Notes: a model not told the origin generated them from the letters alone. A DNA stretch of 64,000 bases from Cryptomeria japonica (GCF_030272615.1 NC_081405.1:654680920-654744919); one strand, 5' to 3'; counted from the first letter of the stretch, positions 10,746 to 22,985 are shown. Program-made: numbers and translations.

Positions 10746-11524
10746 CTATAAAGGCATCCTAGAATATGACCAAGATTCCTCTAAAAATAAAATTAATACT
10801 GACCAATGATTTGATGTTCCTTCTTTGAATGATTGAGACAATTTTTGAGTTAGTCATTGCCTTTGAAAACAAGCATGTCAATAACATTTGGATTGGCTAC
10901 CACGGTCAGGTATAATGAAGGATACATCCAACCGACTAGCAATAGGGGTATGGTGAAGGCACAAAAATGAAATAGCACTATGAATAGATGCCAATATCAA
11001 ACTGTTGGGTCAATATTGAGTTCCTTAGTCGCAATGATTAAACAGAAGTGCCAAAACAAGAAGGGTTGATCTGCCAATGGGGGGGCGGATAGAAAAATGT
11101 GATGAGATAACTCTGGAAAATGAGCCGATCTCCACACTATGCACAAGCCAATTCACAATGAGCTCATAAATAATATTTCTCAAACACTTCATCATGCATT
11201 CGGGAAGGACTAGCTAGGGATCGGGAAGAACTAGCTAGGGATCATAAGAATAGATATTCTCTCCTCCAAAAATGGATCGGTAACTTTCAGTGTGCAAGCC
11301 TAAACACCACAAAATCTCTAACACCTCTAAATTTGCTTCAAATCACACAAAATTAGGAATAGCAATTTTCATTCCATTATTCTAAGTTGGGTGAAATAAT
11401 ATCGTTGATTGAATCTCACTTACATAATATAATGGTTATATAGCTATAAATGAGGAACTCATGGGTTTCATATGAAATAATTGATAAAAAAATTTTGTCT
11501 AATATAAACTAACAATCTCTAACA
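10746..11524 (-). mobile_element. 5' LTR of Copia #1
   Basis: The LTR lies just outside the PBS. Read on the minus strand it probably starts TGTTAGAGAT (11524 downwards) and carries a TATA-like ctatataacc near 11440. The outer border is inferred from the TGTTAG start only. A 23-base near-tandem unit (gggaaggactagctagggat, near 11210-11245) lies inside it. The partner LTR is not in the window. Confidence 0.5.
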
Positions 11525-11888
11525 AATTACTAACAAATAAAGAAATAAACAAACCAAACAAACCATTCATAAGGAAATGATGGAATACCCAAGAGATATT
11601 GAGAAGGGAATGGAAACCAAAATGAATTAAACAAAATAAAAATTTAGCTCAATAGGAAAAATAGCACACTCTAACGTTTTCTTCAAAATCCTAACAATAT
11701 ATATATATTCTTTGCTATTGAAATATGGCCCCACTAACAATATATGAATAATGAATTTTCCTATAATGTAGCCTATGTTGTGAAGTAAGAGAAAAAAAAT
11801 TGATGTCACTCTACATTTATTTAACTTAAATCAAATTTTTGTACAATTATAAAAGCATTTATCAGAATTAAGGACGCAAATTATCATT
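11525..11888. other. Unassigned flank between Copia #1 and Gypsy #2
   Basis: AT-rich sequence with no gene. Its last five bases, tcatt (11884-11888), are the left candidate TSD of Gypsy #2; the right candidate is tcacc (29910-29914), differing by two C/T transitions. Confidence 0.5.
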
Positions 11889-13010
11889 TATAAAGGAGGA
11901 AATTTGTTACCTCTAAGATGATAAATCCTAGAGAACAAACCTATCCGCCACTACCTCACCTAAATTGGTGCTAAGGGTAAGCCAGGGGATGAAAAATGTG
12001 GACTAAACTAACAGATTGCAAATGAGACTCCCAGATGACTTTGCTAAGCCTCTGTCTCAGGGACGAGTGCGTAGATCTGGGACACCTGTGTAATGCACTG
12101 TCATCCTATATGAATGAGGTACAAGGGCCTTATGAAAAGTCACATACGCAACTATATTATTATATAAATTTGGAAAATGACAAACTAATCTAGTGGCACA
12201 AAATGCGAAATACTAGCACTAGGTAAAAAAAGTAAGGGAAATAGAATAGGTCCATGAATGAAGCCTCCGGCAAGATGATAACTTTCTCACCACTGCAAAC
12301 CTGCACACAAAAAAAGAAAAAAAATGTTGGGGGTTGTGTTTTGAGTCTGCCTCATTCATACCCCCATTTCAATGTTTCCATAGCCATGGAAAACCCAGAT
12401 AGTAGCAACGATCTAGAAAAATAAAATGATAAGGATGAAAACAAAATAGATAAGCAATTGACAAACTAGATAGAAACTGTAGATGTTGAAATAAAAATCC
12501 TAGTAAAGATGAACTCCCCTTCGGCACTCAAAGAACCTTCACTTGGAAGAATGGAGTTGAATTCCAAGAGCTCTTCAAAGGTGATAGTAATGGCAAGAAT
12601 TGAATAGAAAACTTTTGAATACCACTCAAGAAAATCACCCAAAAGCTTCAACCTACAAGAAAATGATCAAGAATGCCAAGAATCCCCCTAAATGCCTTCA
12701 AATGGGAGAGATATAGGCTTTACAAGGAAAACCTATGTCGGTGGACCCATGCAGGGGTATTACGATTCCTTCCAAGCAAAGGCATAATGCTCAAACCACC
12801 TGCAGATTGTCAAATTCGCAGGATGCTAGCATGCCTCGCTAGGGTCCTGAGGATGACAAATTGGTAGAGTTGGTAATATTCCAATTTGGAGCTGACAAAG
12901 TGATCCAGGTGGGTAAGAAGACAAAAATGATAGCACATGACCTTTGAAGATGTGGAGGAAGGTGTCATTTGCTGTGCTAAATTGTACAATGTGTAATTTT
13001 TTATATTACA
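11889..13010 (-). mobile_element. 3' LTR of Gypsy #2
   Basis: Plus-strand text from aaggaggaaatttgtta to ttttttatattaca parallels 28762-29909 throughout, with many transitions and small indels. Length is 1122 bp against 1148 bp for the partner. The left terminal TG has become TA (11889-11890); the right end is intact ACA. Open frames inside (12466-12651, 12673-12867, 12810-13088) have counterparts at 29178-29671 and 29706-29888 because the LTRs are copies; they are not genes. Confidence 0.85.
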
Positions 13011-13025
13011 TTTTGCCCCCACTTT
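13011..13025 (-). other. Polypurine tract of Gypsy #2
   Basis: On the minus strand AAGTGGGGGCAAAA directly precedes the TGTAATATAA start of the 3' LTR. A G-rich purine run abutting the LTR is where plus-strand DNA synthesis is primed in Gypsy elements. Confidence 0.8.
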
Positions 13026-15999
13026 AGCGAGCATGTCTTTGCTAAGAGATGCGAAGCTAATGTAGAGGAACATAAAGAAAAGAGTCATGATGGGGAGGTA
13101 GAATTTCTTTGATCAAATGAGGTTGCCCCCAATGAGATGAAGCTGAAGCTTGAAATAGATATTTCTAATCAATACATCGCAAACACACTAGCTACAGACT
13201 AACATGTCGGATGATAAGATAAAGGATATATCAAGATGGATGATAGATAAGATAGAATAATGGAAATGAACCTCACTTTGGAGGAAATCTCCTTATTATG
13301 GAAAAGATACAAGATAAGAGATAGTCATGATATGAGATGCGCCAGTATGGATAGAAAAGTGTGTTATGCTAGATAGCCATACAAAAGGGAGATGATGTAT
13401 TCCAGGATGGATAACCATACAATAGGGCAAGAATTTTCCATAATTGGTAGCAATACACTAAATAGCCACATAATTGGGCGATCAGAGATAGATTTGATAA
13501 GTAGTAGATTGACCCCTACAAAGGAAAATAAAAGAGATCTATAAATCAAATGGTTTGCCCCCCATCTAGGTGAAAAAGATCAAGTGGTTTGGCCCCAACC
13601 TAGGTAAACATGATAAAGAAAAATATCAAGTGGTTTGGCCCCCACCTAGGTAAGCATGAAAAAGAGGTCAATGAGAAACATAAATGCAAGAGGTTAAAAA
13701 AATGTAGACTATGCAAAAATATAGATATGATGGCCCTCCCTTAGAATGATGGGCATGAAAGACATGTTATTCTTAGGAGAAGAGAAGTTGTAGAATGTCA
13801 ATATAGCAAGACATTTCCATGGAATGCCACCATTACGTGGTGACACATAAATGTCCACAACATCAATGATGAATGCAAAACGACAGGGGGATTCGATAGT
13901 TTTGTGTCAGAACCCATAGCAGTGAGAAAAATATGTAGCACAACTATGAGATGGGTATATCGTCATAGTGCCAAAGTTCTCGGATCTGAAGAAGAGCACA
14001 TGAAGACAAAGATAAAATAAAGATTTGGGTCAACATGGAAGAAGGCCAAAAATACCCCCAACGCTTTGCATCATTCCTGAATATCAAAAATTAAGATATG
14101 CTAGATAGAAGAAGTAGAGAGACAAATAGAAGGTGTACGATAGAAAAATATCCCTTATCCAAGAACCTACTGAGTAACTCAAGGCCTTTGGGAGAGCACA
14201 TCAAATAAAGATAGTCAATCTCTCATATCCAGGCACCAACGAAGTGATCAGAGTCCTTTTAGAGGGAACAAACATATAAAGCAAGCATGGGGAAACACAG
14301 TCATGCACACATTCTATTCTACAAGATAAAGAAAAGTAGGGCCCTAGAGGCCTTCAACAAACATTTCATATTCCTCCCAAGTAATATCATACGGGGAAGG
14401 AGGACGAGATAGAAGTGGGAAAATGGCAAGAGAGGCACCAGGCACCTCACCAATAGTGAGGGAAAGGGACGAAGCAACATAAACATTTGCATCCACAAGA
14501 TTAGAGGAGGTAAGGGTCAATGATCACAAAAAGATCATAGATAATGTCGATATGTCCTCTAAGGAGTCTAACATGCAAGCCTCCATAGAGGAAGCAAGTG
14601 ACTCACTGAGAGAAGATGAAACATGAATAGGATTGCTGGCCTCTGAAAGATGGGTACTGACAAACTCAGGAGAAGGCGGGGCCTTCTCAACTACACACAC
14701 AGAAACAGGAAAAACAACAAGCACTGACACAAGAAGAGAAAAGGATGAAGAAAATACCTAAGGATTTTCTTCATCAAAACTCCATGATAGGTCCCTGCTC
14801 AAACTTGCATTTGGGGTAAATAGGAGAAATAGGTCTTCTATCAACCATAGCAAGCTAGAGGACCCTTGGAAAACTATGATGGAGGAACGACTATGAAACA
14901 GGGGGAGTAAACAAAGTTGCATTGGAAACCACCTACATATAAAGAATATCAATAGGCTAAGATAATGGAGGTATGTCTGGTAAGGAGGTGATGAGGGGTG
15001 GCTCCAAAGGAGCAATGAAAACTTGCACCCACTTAGGGGGAGGTTCATCAATGGGCCTCGAAGTAGTGGAGGTTAGAACCAAAGATGATGCAGAAACATG
15101 AGCCCCTAATGAAATAGGAGCTAGTGTGATAGAACTGGATGTTGTAGATGCTCCAGCAGATTGTAGAGCAGTATCACACTCTCAAGCCATGGCCCATCGA
15201 TAACACTTACGCTCACATGCACGCTGATTATGGCAGAGATGAGGGGCATCAACTAAAGCCCAAGAGGGCTCAAGAAAATCATACTCTATGGGAAAGGTCC
15301 CCAAAACCTTGTCAAGGATAGGAGAAGGCCCAATCGATGGAACAAGAGGTGCACTCGAGATAGGCACTATATTCACAACAACTAGTGCTCTACTCCGCTT
15401 CACATGAGGAGCATCGAGAGGAACATAGGGTGCTGATGTGGACTATGAAATAGGAGCAAGCGGTGATGAATGAACATGAAAGAAATGCCTCCCTTTTTCA
15501 TAGCAAGAGGGTCAAGTAATATTGATCATGATTGGGAGCTTTAAGGGAGGGGGAGCCATAGAATTTGATAGTGCAGGTGTCTTTCCCTTGCTTTCACTAG
15601 GTGCAATCCTAGGAACAGAAGACACCACCGTATGCTGTGGGGTCCTAGACAGACAGGATGGTCTATTTAGAGGAACAGGCTTAGCCTTAGCCCTCGATAA
15701 TGAGGGGACATGAGGCAGTACCTACTCCAATACGGGAATAGATGGAGTCGAAGTCGATGCAAGAAGAGGCAACAAATAACTAGGCTGAGCTGATTTAGGA
15801 GCCAATTACCCCATCTTGTACTAATAATATGAATGGTACATCAAGCCACCATGGGGAAGCATGGGCCCCACCGGAGCAAGCAAAAAATGATTGAGTGAAA
15901 AATCTTCACAGGCTACCATAGGTCAATATCTAGTATCCTGGATAACAAGCACTAAACCCTCATGAGAAAACTTAAGACATTTAGGAATCACTGAAGAGA
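13026..15999 (-). other. Gypsy #2 3' interior without pol domains
   Basis: Minus-strand fragments at 15713-14524 are rich in Pro, Ser, Ala and Leu (for example SSAPLVPSIGPSPILDKVLG near 15340) and are broken by stops. They look like a low-complexity tail of the gag polyprotein. From 14500 to 13026 I see no protein pattern. Near 13556-13660 the unit gtttggcccccacctaggt occurs three times at about 47-54 base spacing; it resembles decayed copies of the PPT environment. No RT, RNase H or integrase motif could be read here. Confidence 0.5.
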
Positions 16000-16756
16000 C
16001 TGCATCCATAGTAAGGGAATGCGTAGTTTAAACCAAAATAGATCTGATTTAGGAATAATTACAAACATAGAAGAGACAGCCTTAGGTCCCATGAGGACCG
16101 TCAAGGTAATGCTACCCAAAAGATGGATAGAAAAATTGTCATGTATCCTCAGATTTGTTTGACATTCATCACATGTAGGTCTATCCCAACTACTCATGAA
16201 TAGTCTCCTTCGTAATGACATCGAATCTACATGATGGGTCAACCATCACACCTGTGATAGTTTGACCGTTCAATTTAGCAGGGATGTATAGGGGTGCAGG
16301 TTCTCGACAATATGGGGCATCCAGAGGGGTGAATGATAATGATACATTAGACACCTTCCCCTTCTAGATAGGAAGAAAAAAGATAGGAGTGATGGTGACC
16401 TTGTTCATGAATGGACCATCATCTGAAGGAGGATTTGATGCAAAAATGAAATTTGCTGAATGTGGGGGAAACGGATCAGTGTAGATCTGCAAATCCCTGT
16501 CAGTCTTATCAATAGATTTGTTTGATTTATGTTTCTATGTGTCAACTTTAATCGCACCACTATCAATGTGGCCTTGGACAATATTTTGAATATGATAACA
16601 TTGCTCAGTGTCATGACCAGGTATAAGATGATAATGACAAAATTTTGACCCATCGTACCAATATGGGTAGGGTCTATTACTGGACAACGTTCAAACCTCA
16701 GGAAGGGTAATCAGATTATCTTTTATTAATTGTTGCATTATTCTTAGGTAGGAGGG
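16000..16756 (-). pseudogene. Gypsy #2 gag zinc knuckle and protease-like region
   Basis: The minus strand near 16665-16590 reads CHYHLIPGHDTEQCYHI, a gag zinc knuckle of the form C-x-Y-H-x3-G-H-x-T-E-x-C common in plant Tat/Athila-related Gypsy elements. Further on, LYIPAKLNGQTITGVMVDPS (near 16290-16230) matches the region around a retroviral-like aspartic protease, but the catalytic D-S/T-G appears as D-P-S. The frame joins across the DNA transposon with the gag piece ending at 27004: the residues SAQT on that side are followed by PSYLRIMQQ on this side. Confidence 0.7.
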
Positions 16757-16765
16757 TGTGTGCAT
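16757..16765. repeat. Left target-site duplication of the DNA transposon
   Basis: tgtgtgcat here matches tttgtgcac at 26995-27003 in 7 of 9 bases. Both lie in the gag sequence of Gypsy #2, and using one copy restores a continuous gag frame. Confidence 0.6.
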
Positions 16766-16821
16766 AAAGATGGTGGTCAGAAAAGTGGACACCACCCAAA
16801 AAAAACTTGGAAAAACAAGCA

Positions 16822-16996
16822 GCGCGTACGTGGTTTTAAAATTTCAAATTCTCGCGTATGCGCTTAGGTTTGTTCTTCCCAAACCTAGAAAAGGTAGCGC
16901 ATACGCACTACTTTTAGGAAAATGAGTGCATACATGATATGCCTTGGAAAATGAGCACGTACGTGCTAATAAGCCAAATAAAATTGCGTATGCAAT
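16822..16996. repeat. Left subterminal cluster of GCGTACGC-like motifs
   Basis: Six variants of one palindromic motif occur in 175 bases: gcgcgtacgtgg (16822), gcgtatgcgc (16854), agcgcatacgcac (16896), gtgcatacatg (16926), agcacgtacgtgc (16955) and tgcgtatgca (16985). Variants differ mainly by C/T and G/A changes. Dense short motifs next to the inverted ends are typical transposase-binding sites of plant DNA transposons such as CACTA and hAT elements; binding here is an inference. Confidence 0.65.
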
Positions 16997-19743
16997 GCCT
17001 GGTAAAAAAAGTTTTTTTTTAAAAACTGGGTCTCATTTACCCATAAATCGCGTTTTTAACTTCGTTTTTTCCCCATTTTCTCACCTAAACCACGAACTGG
17101 GTGCTAGATTTGTCCTCCAGGCTGTGGATCAAGGTTAGTTTTTGTTTATTTTTGTCTTTCTTTTCTGTTTATGCAATTTTTTTTACATTTTGAATTTAAT
17201 TTCATTAATTTTGATTAGGTTTTTCATTTTTTGTTTCAAAAACTAGATTCTTCTAATCTAGAACAAGAACAACCAAATGCACCTCCTGAAAACCCACAAG
17301 AACAACCAAATACACCTCCTGAAAACACACAAGAACAACCCCCAATTCCTCCTTTTGACCGCACAGCCAAAACACAGGAAGAATTAATTAATCAGTTAGG
17401 ACAAAATACATCTATTCAATAGACTAATTGTAAAATTGAAAACTTCTGAACTTGACCATCATCAATCCCTCACCACTAGCCTAGAAACATTAGCTAGTGG
17501 TGCCATAGCTATTTCCATAGAAATTACCAAATGGGGAAGCTTTAGGGATAGGTGTCGTCAATTCTATGCCAATGGGCTATCATACGATGGAGTAAAAAAC
17601 AAAAATATTTCTAAACAACAAATATGTGCCCTTTTTGTTGATCCCAAAATTGGTCAGTCATTACCTCTTAATGCAAAGAGGTTTCCCATACATTGGTGTA
17701 CCAATGTGCAAACAAAGAATCTTTTTTGGTAGAGGTGGTGGATGGTCTTTGATGATCCACCTTGTAATAATTATGAGGTGCCATTATATTTTTTGAGAAA
17801 AATATATTGTTAGTTTGTGCTCAATGTGCAACCAAACTATTTTGACATGAGAGAGTTTCATGGTAGAGGTGGTGGCTCTACCCAAGATAGACCTAGAGCC
17901 TGTAGGCGATTAGCCACGGAGAGTCACCACCCCCTAGCACCCAAACCCAAGGTGCATCAAGCTGTCCCATTAGAGCTAAAAGAGTCGATGGAGCTACAGA
18001 CTCTTCAGGTGGCCACAACATTGACTGGTGCCATCATCCAACATGGGACGTCATTAGCACACCCTATTATATTGGATGATGAGCCGTTAGAGGGCGATAG
18101 AGATCCCATTGAGCATATGTGTGTCAGTTGCTCGGGGATATGCTCAGGGATAGATGATGCAGCCGGTGCAGATGGATACTCATATCATCTATCCACGATT
18201 TGTGGTTGTAGATGTCAGGCTCACATGGTTGAGGATGTCGCACTGACAAATGAGTTGATGGACATGGTGTTTGCTCATGAGCCACAGACACAGGTGTGTT
18301 GAGTTGAATTCATAACATTTAATTTATCGGTCACTTTAAATTTTTAATTACATAAATGAATTTTCATTTATACATCGATTTAAATTGAGACAAATAATAT
18401 TCATTTCAGGATGCAGCAGATGTATCCCATACACCTCCCCAAGTTACCATAGCTGCAACTTTGATGCCTTGAGGTATAAATTTTGTAACATGTTAAAATA
18501 GAATAGTACACTTTGAATTCAAAAAACTACAAGATATACTAACTATCTTTAATGCTTGGTCCAATTTATGGTTTGTAGGTGTTGATAGGGGATGAAATGT
18601 CCCAGATTGATGACATCGCGCTCTTAGTGATCGATTTTGGCCTACAAGGCTATACGGTATCATATTTTGTACAACTCTTTTTATGTATTGTTTTGATGGA
18701 ATATGCAAGTCATTTCATTTTAGATTTTTAAAATTATGTTTAATTTATTATCTGTACTAATATCTCATGTTAATTTTGTGTTTTTAGGGTACCCCCTCTG
18801 CATCTAGGGCTTGTCCTAAGAAAAAGAATTCCTCGAAGATGCCAAAATGTGTGAAGAAGGTAATTGAACACATTTTTAGTTGTACAATTGTTTGAAAATG
18901 TTGAAATCAAGTATTAGTTGGGAATTGTAGACTGATTAGTGTTTTTTGTCTATTTTACATGTACAGCGACCATTGAACTTTGTGGATATGTTGAATGCAC
19001 CTGATTCGCCCACGGATCAAGAGAGTGTGGAGGTATGTATCTCTACTTTATTTTCTTGATTTCATGATTATATGCACATGTACATGTGAACTTGTGATAT
19101 ATTATAATCTTATAATTTTTTCATACAGGAAATATCCATACCTATTTCGTCAATGGCGAACCCTCATCCTTGCAGAGAAGCATCTCAGGGTCTGGTACAC
19201 TTTTGTTTGATATGTAAAATTAATTGTTTTCAACCTTCAATAATTATCATTATATTAATTGTATTTAATCTTTGTACATGTTTTGTATAGGTAATAGCGA
19301 CAGTTTCTACATCGATGGTGAGCCATCCTTAGTCCATTGGAGAAGCATCTCAGGCACAGGTACGTCATTGTTCTCTATATCGTAGCTTTTAAGTGTTTTT
19401 GATATATTTATGTTAGTACATTATATTAATTGTACATTTAATCTACAATAGACTCCTTCGCGGTACGACCATAATGTGGATCCATTTAAGTATGTCTTCA
19501 AGAAAACTCCTAAGAGTGACAAGGAGAGGAGAGTGAAGACATTAGCTCCTGGATCAGCTGATGAGGTAATCTTCATTTCAAATGCAAAGGAATTATAGTT
19601 AAATGCATAGTTATGTTGTTAATTGTGAGCTATTTTCTACAAAAGAATTCTAACTTGGCTTTTGAATTGTAGTTTTGCAGCCATCTATAGAGCCACGTAC
19701 TGTGCCTAAGAGGCTTGATTTTAACGGTCCACCACAAGTTTAG
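16995..19743 (+). pseudogene. Ten-exon gene of the DNA transposon, mildly decayed, product unknown
   Basis: I do not recognise the protein. Plausible GT-AG exons are 16995-17133 (ATG at 16995), 17247-18293, 18410-18473, 18579-18656, 18788-18859, 18967-19032, 19129-19194, 19291-19359, 19452-19565 and 19681-19743 (stop TAG). Exons 5 to 9 are each a multiple of three bases with phase-0 borders (72, 66, 66, 69 and 114 bases). Exon 1 joins exon 2 in frame across GTTAGT. Exon 2 begins with a Gln/Pro repeat (QEQPNAPPENPQ, twice), then KWGSFRDRCRQFYANG and WWMVFDDPPCNNYEV; near its end is a Cys-rich CVSCSGICSG followed by CGCRC. Exons 5, 6 and 9 are Lys/Arg-rich. Exons 7 and 8 are duplicates (both include P-C/S-x-E-A-S-Q-like text). 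Damage: a frameshift near 17440, TAG stops near 17733 and 17812, a TGA at the end of exon 3 and a TAG in exon 8. It may be an accessory transposon protein or a captured gene. Confidence 0.6.
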
Positions 19744-19924
19744 GATCATATAGTGTTAGTTTTGGTCATAGAATGACCAATACATGTAGATATATTCTAA
19801 ATTTTTATTGTATATCGATTTGGACATGGCATATGCCACATTTTTGTAATACTTGTATTGAATTGGCAAACATGCCTTTTTTTATATATATAAATATCGA
19901 TATTCGATCCAATAAATGTGTAAT

Positions 19925-20240
19925 GAGTTCATTATTTTTTATTCATTGTATTTTGTGGTTGTCCTTTTATAAATTTAAATGAATATTTGCATATGTAATC
20001 AACAATATGAATATAAACAACAAAAATATATGGTATAAAACATTGCAATCGTGGAATATGGTTTGATAAAATTTCTAAAATGTTGAATTAACCCTACAAA
20101 ACTCCTTGTATTCAGTTCATTATTGTGTATTCGCTGTATTTGGTGGCTGCCCTTTTATAAATTTAAATTAATATTTGCATATGTAATTAACAATATGAAT
20201 ATAAACAACAAAAATCGACAATATGAATATAAACAACAAT
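19925..20240. repeat. Direct duplication downstream of the ten-exon gene
   Basis: About 110 bases starting gagttcattattttttatt (19925) recur from 20110 (cagttcattattgtgtattc). Both copies contain ccttttataaatttaaat and atttgcatatgtaat, and both end in aacaatatgaatataaacaac. The last 20 or so bases are repeated once more at 20218-20238. No coding capacity. Confidence 0.75.
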
Positions 20241-20274
20241 GTGTTTGATGTGAGAGCACCCTCACGCTCGCAAT

Positions 20275-21829
20275 GGTCAAATTTTGTTCGTCATGTGCAC
20301 AAACCAACGTCATGAGTGCCTCCAAGTGGGTAGGTTTACACTAGGCATGCCCGTGTCGTGCATCCCAAAGCACCAAAACATCGAGAGTCATACCCTCTCT
20401 CAAGTGCCCTGAGTCCAAAAAATTGTCAAATTTTGACAGACTATTTCTTCCAATCCACGACACATATGGTTGATCTGTTTGATCCTGTGGAGTTGTGTGA
20501 GGCTCCTATACAATGGCCTATCTTGGTTTTTGACGACTTTGGAGCCATTTTCAATTACTAGCATTTTTTCGCCTGCTCCAAAAACCGTCAGTTGCTTGCA
20601 AGGAAAAGTTGCAAGATTGGCTAGAATTGATTATGTTCGTCGTGTGCACAAACCAACATCACCAGCACATCCAGGTGGGTAGGTTTATGCTAGGCATGCC
20701 CCTATTGTGCATCCCAAAGCACCAAAACTTTGAGAGTCATACCCTACCGGTGTGATCTCTCAAGTGTCCTGAGTCCAAAAAATTGTCAAAATTTGACGGA
20801 CTATTTCTTCCAATCCACGACAGATACGGTCAATCTGTTTGATCTTGTGGGGTTGTGTGAGGCTCCTCTACAATGGCCTATCTTGATTTTTGATGAATCA
20901 GAGCCATTTTCAATCAATAGCATTTTTTCGCTTGCTCCAAAAATCATTAGTTGTGTGCAAGGAAACGTTGCAAGATTGGCTAGAATTGATTTTGTTCGTC
21001 GTGTGCACAAACCGCTATTGCAAGCACATCTGGGTGGGCAGGTTTACGCTAGGCATGCCCCTATCATGCATCCCAAAGCACCAAAACGTCGAGAGTCATA
21101 CCCTACCGATGCGATCTCTCAAGTGCCCTAAGTCCAAAAAATTGTCAAAATTTGACGGACTGTTTCTTCCAATCCACGACACATACGGTCGATCTGTTTG
21201 ATCCCATGGGGTTGCGTGAGGCTCCTCTACAATGGTCTATCTCAGTTTTCGACGACTCGAAGCCATTTTCAATTAGTAGCATTTTTTCGCCTGCTCCAAA
21301 AACCGTCAGTTGCTTGCAAGGAAAAGTTGCAATATTGGCTAGAATTGATTATGTTCGTCATGTGCACAAACCGACATCACGAGCGCATTTTGGTGGGTAT
21401 TTTTATGCTAGGAATGCCCTTGTTGTGCATCCCAAAGCACCAGAATGTCGAGAGTCATACCCTACTGATGCGATCTCTCAAGTGCCCTGAGTCCAAAAAA
21501 TTGTCAAAATTTGACGGACTGTTTCTTCCAATCCACGACACATATGGTCGATTTGTTTGATCCCGTGAGGTTGCATGAGGCTCCTCTACAATGGACTATC
21601 TTGGTTTTCAACAAATCGGAGCCATTTTCAATTAGTAGCATTTTTTTGCCTGCTCCAAAAATCGTCAATTGCTTGCAAGGAAAAGTTACAAGATTGGCTA
21701 GAATTGATTATGTTTGTCATATGCACAAACCGACGTCACGAGTGCATCCGGGTGGGCAGGTTTATGCTAGGCATGCCCCTGTCGTGCATCCCAAAGCACC
21801 AAAACTTCGAGAGTCATACCCTACCAACA
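20275..21829. repeat. 359-360 bp tandem array, about 4.3 copies
   Basis: The anchor aattgtcaaa recurs at 20421, 20781, 21140 and 21499, giving periods of 360, 359 and 359. Copies are highly similar over the full unit (shared gtgcatcccaaagcacc, ccaatccacgacac and caaggaaaagttgca). Plus-strand frames of about 110 codons recur in each copy (for example 21152-21490 and 21511-21837), but the 359-base spacing shifts frame between copies and each ends at the same conserved TGA, so a continuous repeat protein is excluded. Either the unit is a short gene fragment amplified in tandem or the frames are a by-product of a young satellite. Confidence 0.85.
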
Positions 21830-21917
21830 CAATGTAGAAGTTGCTTGACAACTTTTTTGACAATTTTTTTGACAACAATGACAATATATAAAAAGGTTTT
21901 ACCATTTCAAAAAATCT

Positions 21918-22985
21918 TTAAGAAATGTTTATTTGAGGAAACTTTTGAAGGAATCTTTCATAAAATTTAGTTTGAGTCATATCCAAATAGTGTTTTGCAT
22001 GTGGCTCACGATTTTTAGACCCAATTCGTCTTCTAACAACATCTCTTTGGTTGGGCGATACTCTTGTGTTGTCATGCCAGAAAATTTCAATTAATGTTTT
22101 TAGTGCATCTACAACAACCTTGTCTTTGCATGGTAGTCTACCCGAGAATGCCCAAAGAGAATTATTGTTAGGTTCCTCTATTTTTTCTCGCCTCTTTAAT
22201 GCTTTACTTAATGTTGTTCTACTAACATTTAATGACTTACGTGTTTTGCTTATCAAACGATCTTTTTTTTATTTTCTTGCTCATTATAGTTGATGTAATG
22301 ACATGTCGAGTAGAATTAGAATCTTTACTATGTGATTTTGAACCAATAGATTGATATGCATCAAATAGATTTCTGACAATAGTTCTTTCACTGTTACTTT
22401 TAGATGATCTTAGGCCTAGAATTTTCATTATCTCTCTAAAATTCAAATTTTTAATCATTTGAACAATTAATTGACATCTTGCGGTTTGATTTAAGTTTTT
22501 AAAATAGTTTTGCCATATTCTTTTAACCATTCTCCTACAAGTTTGTTCATTCATTTTATTGGGCATTGACTTCAATATATTCTCATCAATGTCAATTAGA
22601 TACTTTGGTTTCTACAAATGACTCTAGGAGGTGTTAACATCGGTGCATTATGTAAATTCAATTCATCAAGTAGAGAAGGTGTAATATGTTCATCATTTAA
22701 TTGATTATTCAATGTGGTATCTTCTTCAATTGCATTAGGTTCAAGCGGTAAATTATCAAATGTTTCTTCTTCAATTGCATTAGGTTCAAACGGTAAATTA
22801 TCAAATGTTTCTTCTTCAATTACATTAGGTGCATTATATTCGTTTGGTAAATCGAATTGAGATGTTGAGGATGACATACCTTCTTCTCCCATTGTTCTTA
22901 TGTCATGCAATTTCTTGATACGCTGCCTTTGTCTTTCCTTTTGAACCTCTCGTTGTTCCATCGTTCCTCGCTTGTTCTTTCCCAT
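21918..22985 (-). pseudogene. Transposase-like gene of the DNA transposon
   Basis: Three overlapping minus-strand frames form one gene broken by two small frameshifts: 22985-22596 (ATG at 22985; basic start with REVQKERQRQRIKKLHDI, then acidic repeats), 22575-22237 (MNEQTCRRMVKRIWQNYF, helical), and 22256-21918. The second break lies in an A8 run. The last part holds NVSRTTLSKALKRREKIEE, a helix-turn-helix-like stretch, then AFSGRLPCKDKVVVDALKTL and IFWHDNTRVSPNQRDVVRRR. It ends at a stop at 21918, after which K-P-F-Y in the same frame suggests the protein once continued. I recall similar F-W-x-D-N-T-R-V-S-P-x-x-x-D-V texts in unnamed eukaryotic proteins of probable transposon origin, but cannot verify it. 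In residues about 55-95 the unit EEETFDNLP plus EPNA is tandemly repeated. It is the best transposase candidate of the element. Confidence 0.5.

Larger units (their letters stand above)
5992..11524 (-). mobile_element. Copia #1, degraded and 3'-truncated
   Basis: Read from right to left the order is LTR (11524-10746), PBS (10745-10726), gag, zinc knuckle, protease, GAG-pre-integrase, integrase core, integrase C-terminal part and reverse transcriptase. This is the Ty1/Copia order, with integrase before reverse transcriptase. The element is cut at 5992 by the LTR of Gypsy #1, which removed the rest of RT, the RNase H and the 3' LTR from view. A 1.4-kb retrocopy interrupts the integrase (7058-8456). 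All parts carry stops, so it is inactive. The linker 6291-6554 between integrase and RT holds no extra feature. Confidence 0.85.

Noticed and set aside
20275-21829. CRISPR-like regular repetition
   Set aside because: Full-length tandem units without spacers in a plant nuclear context; this is a tandem duplication array.
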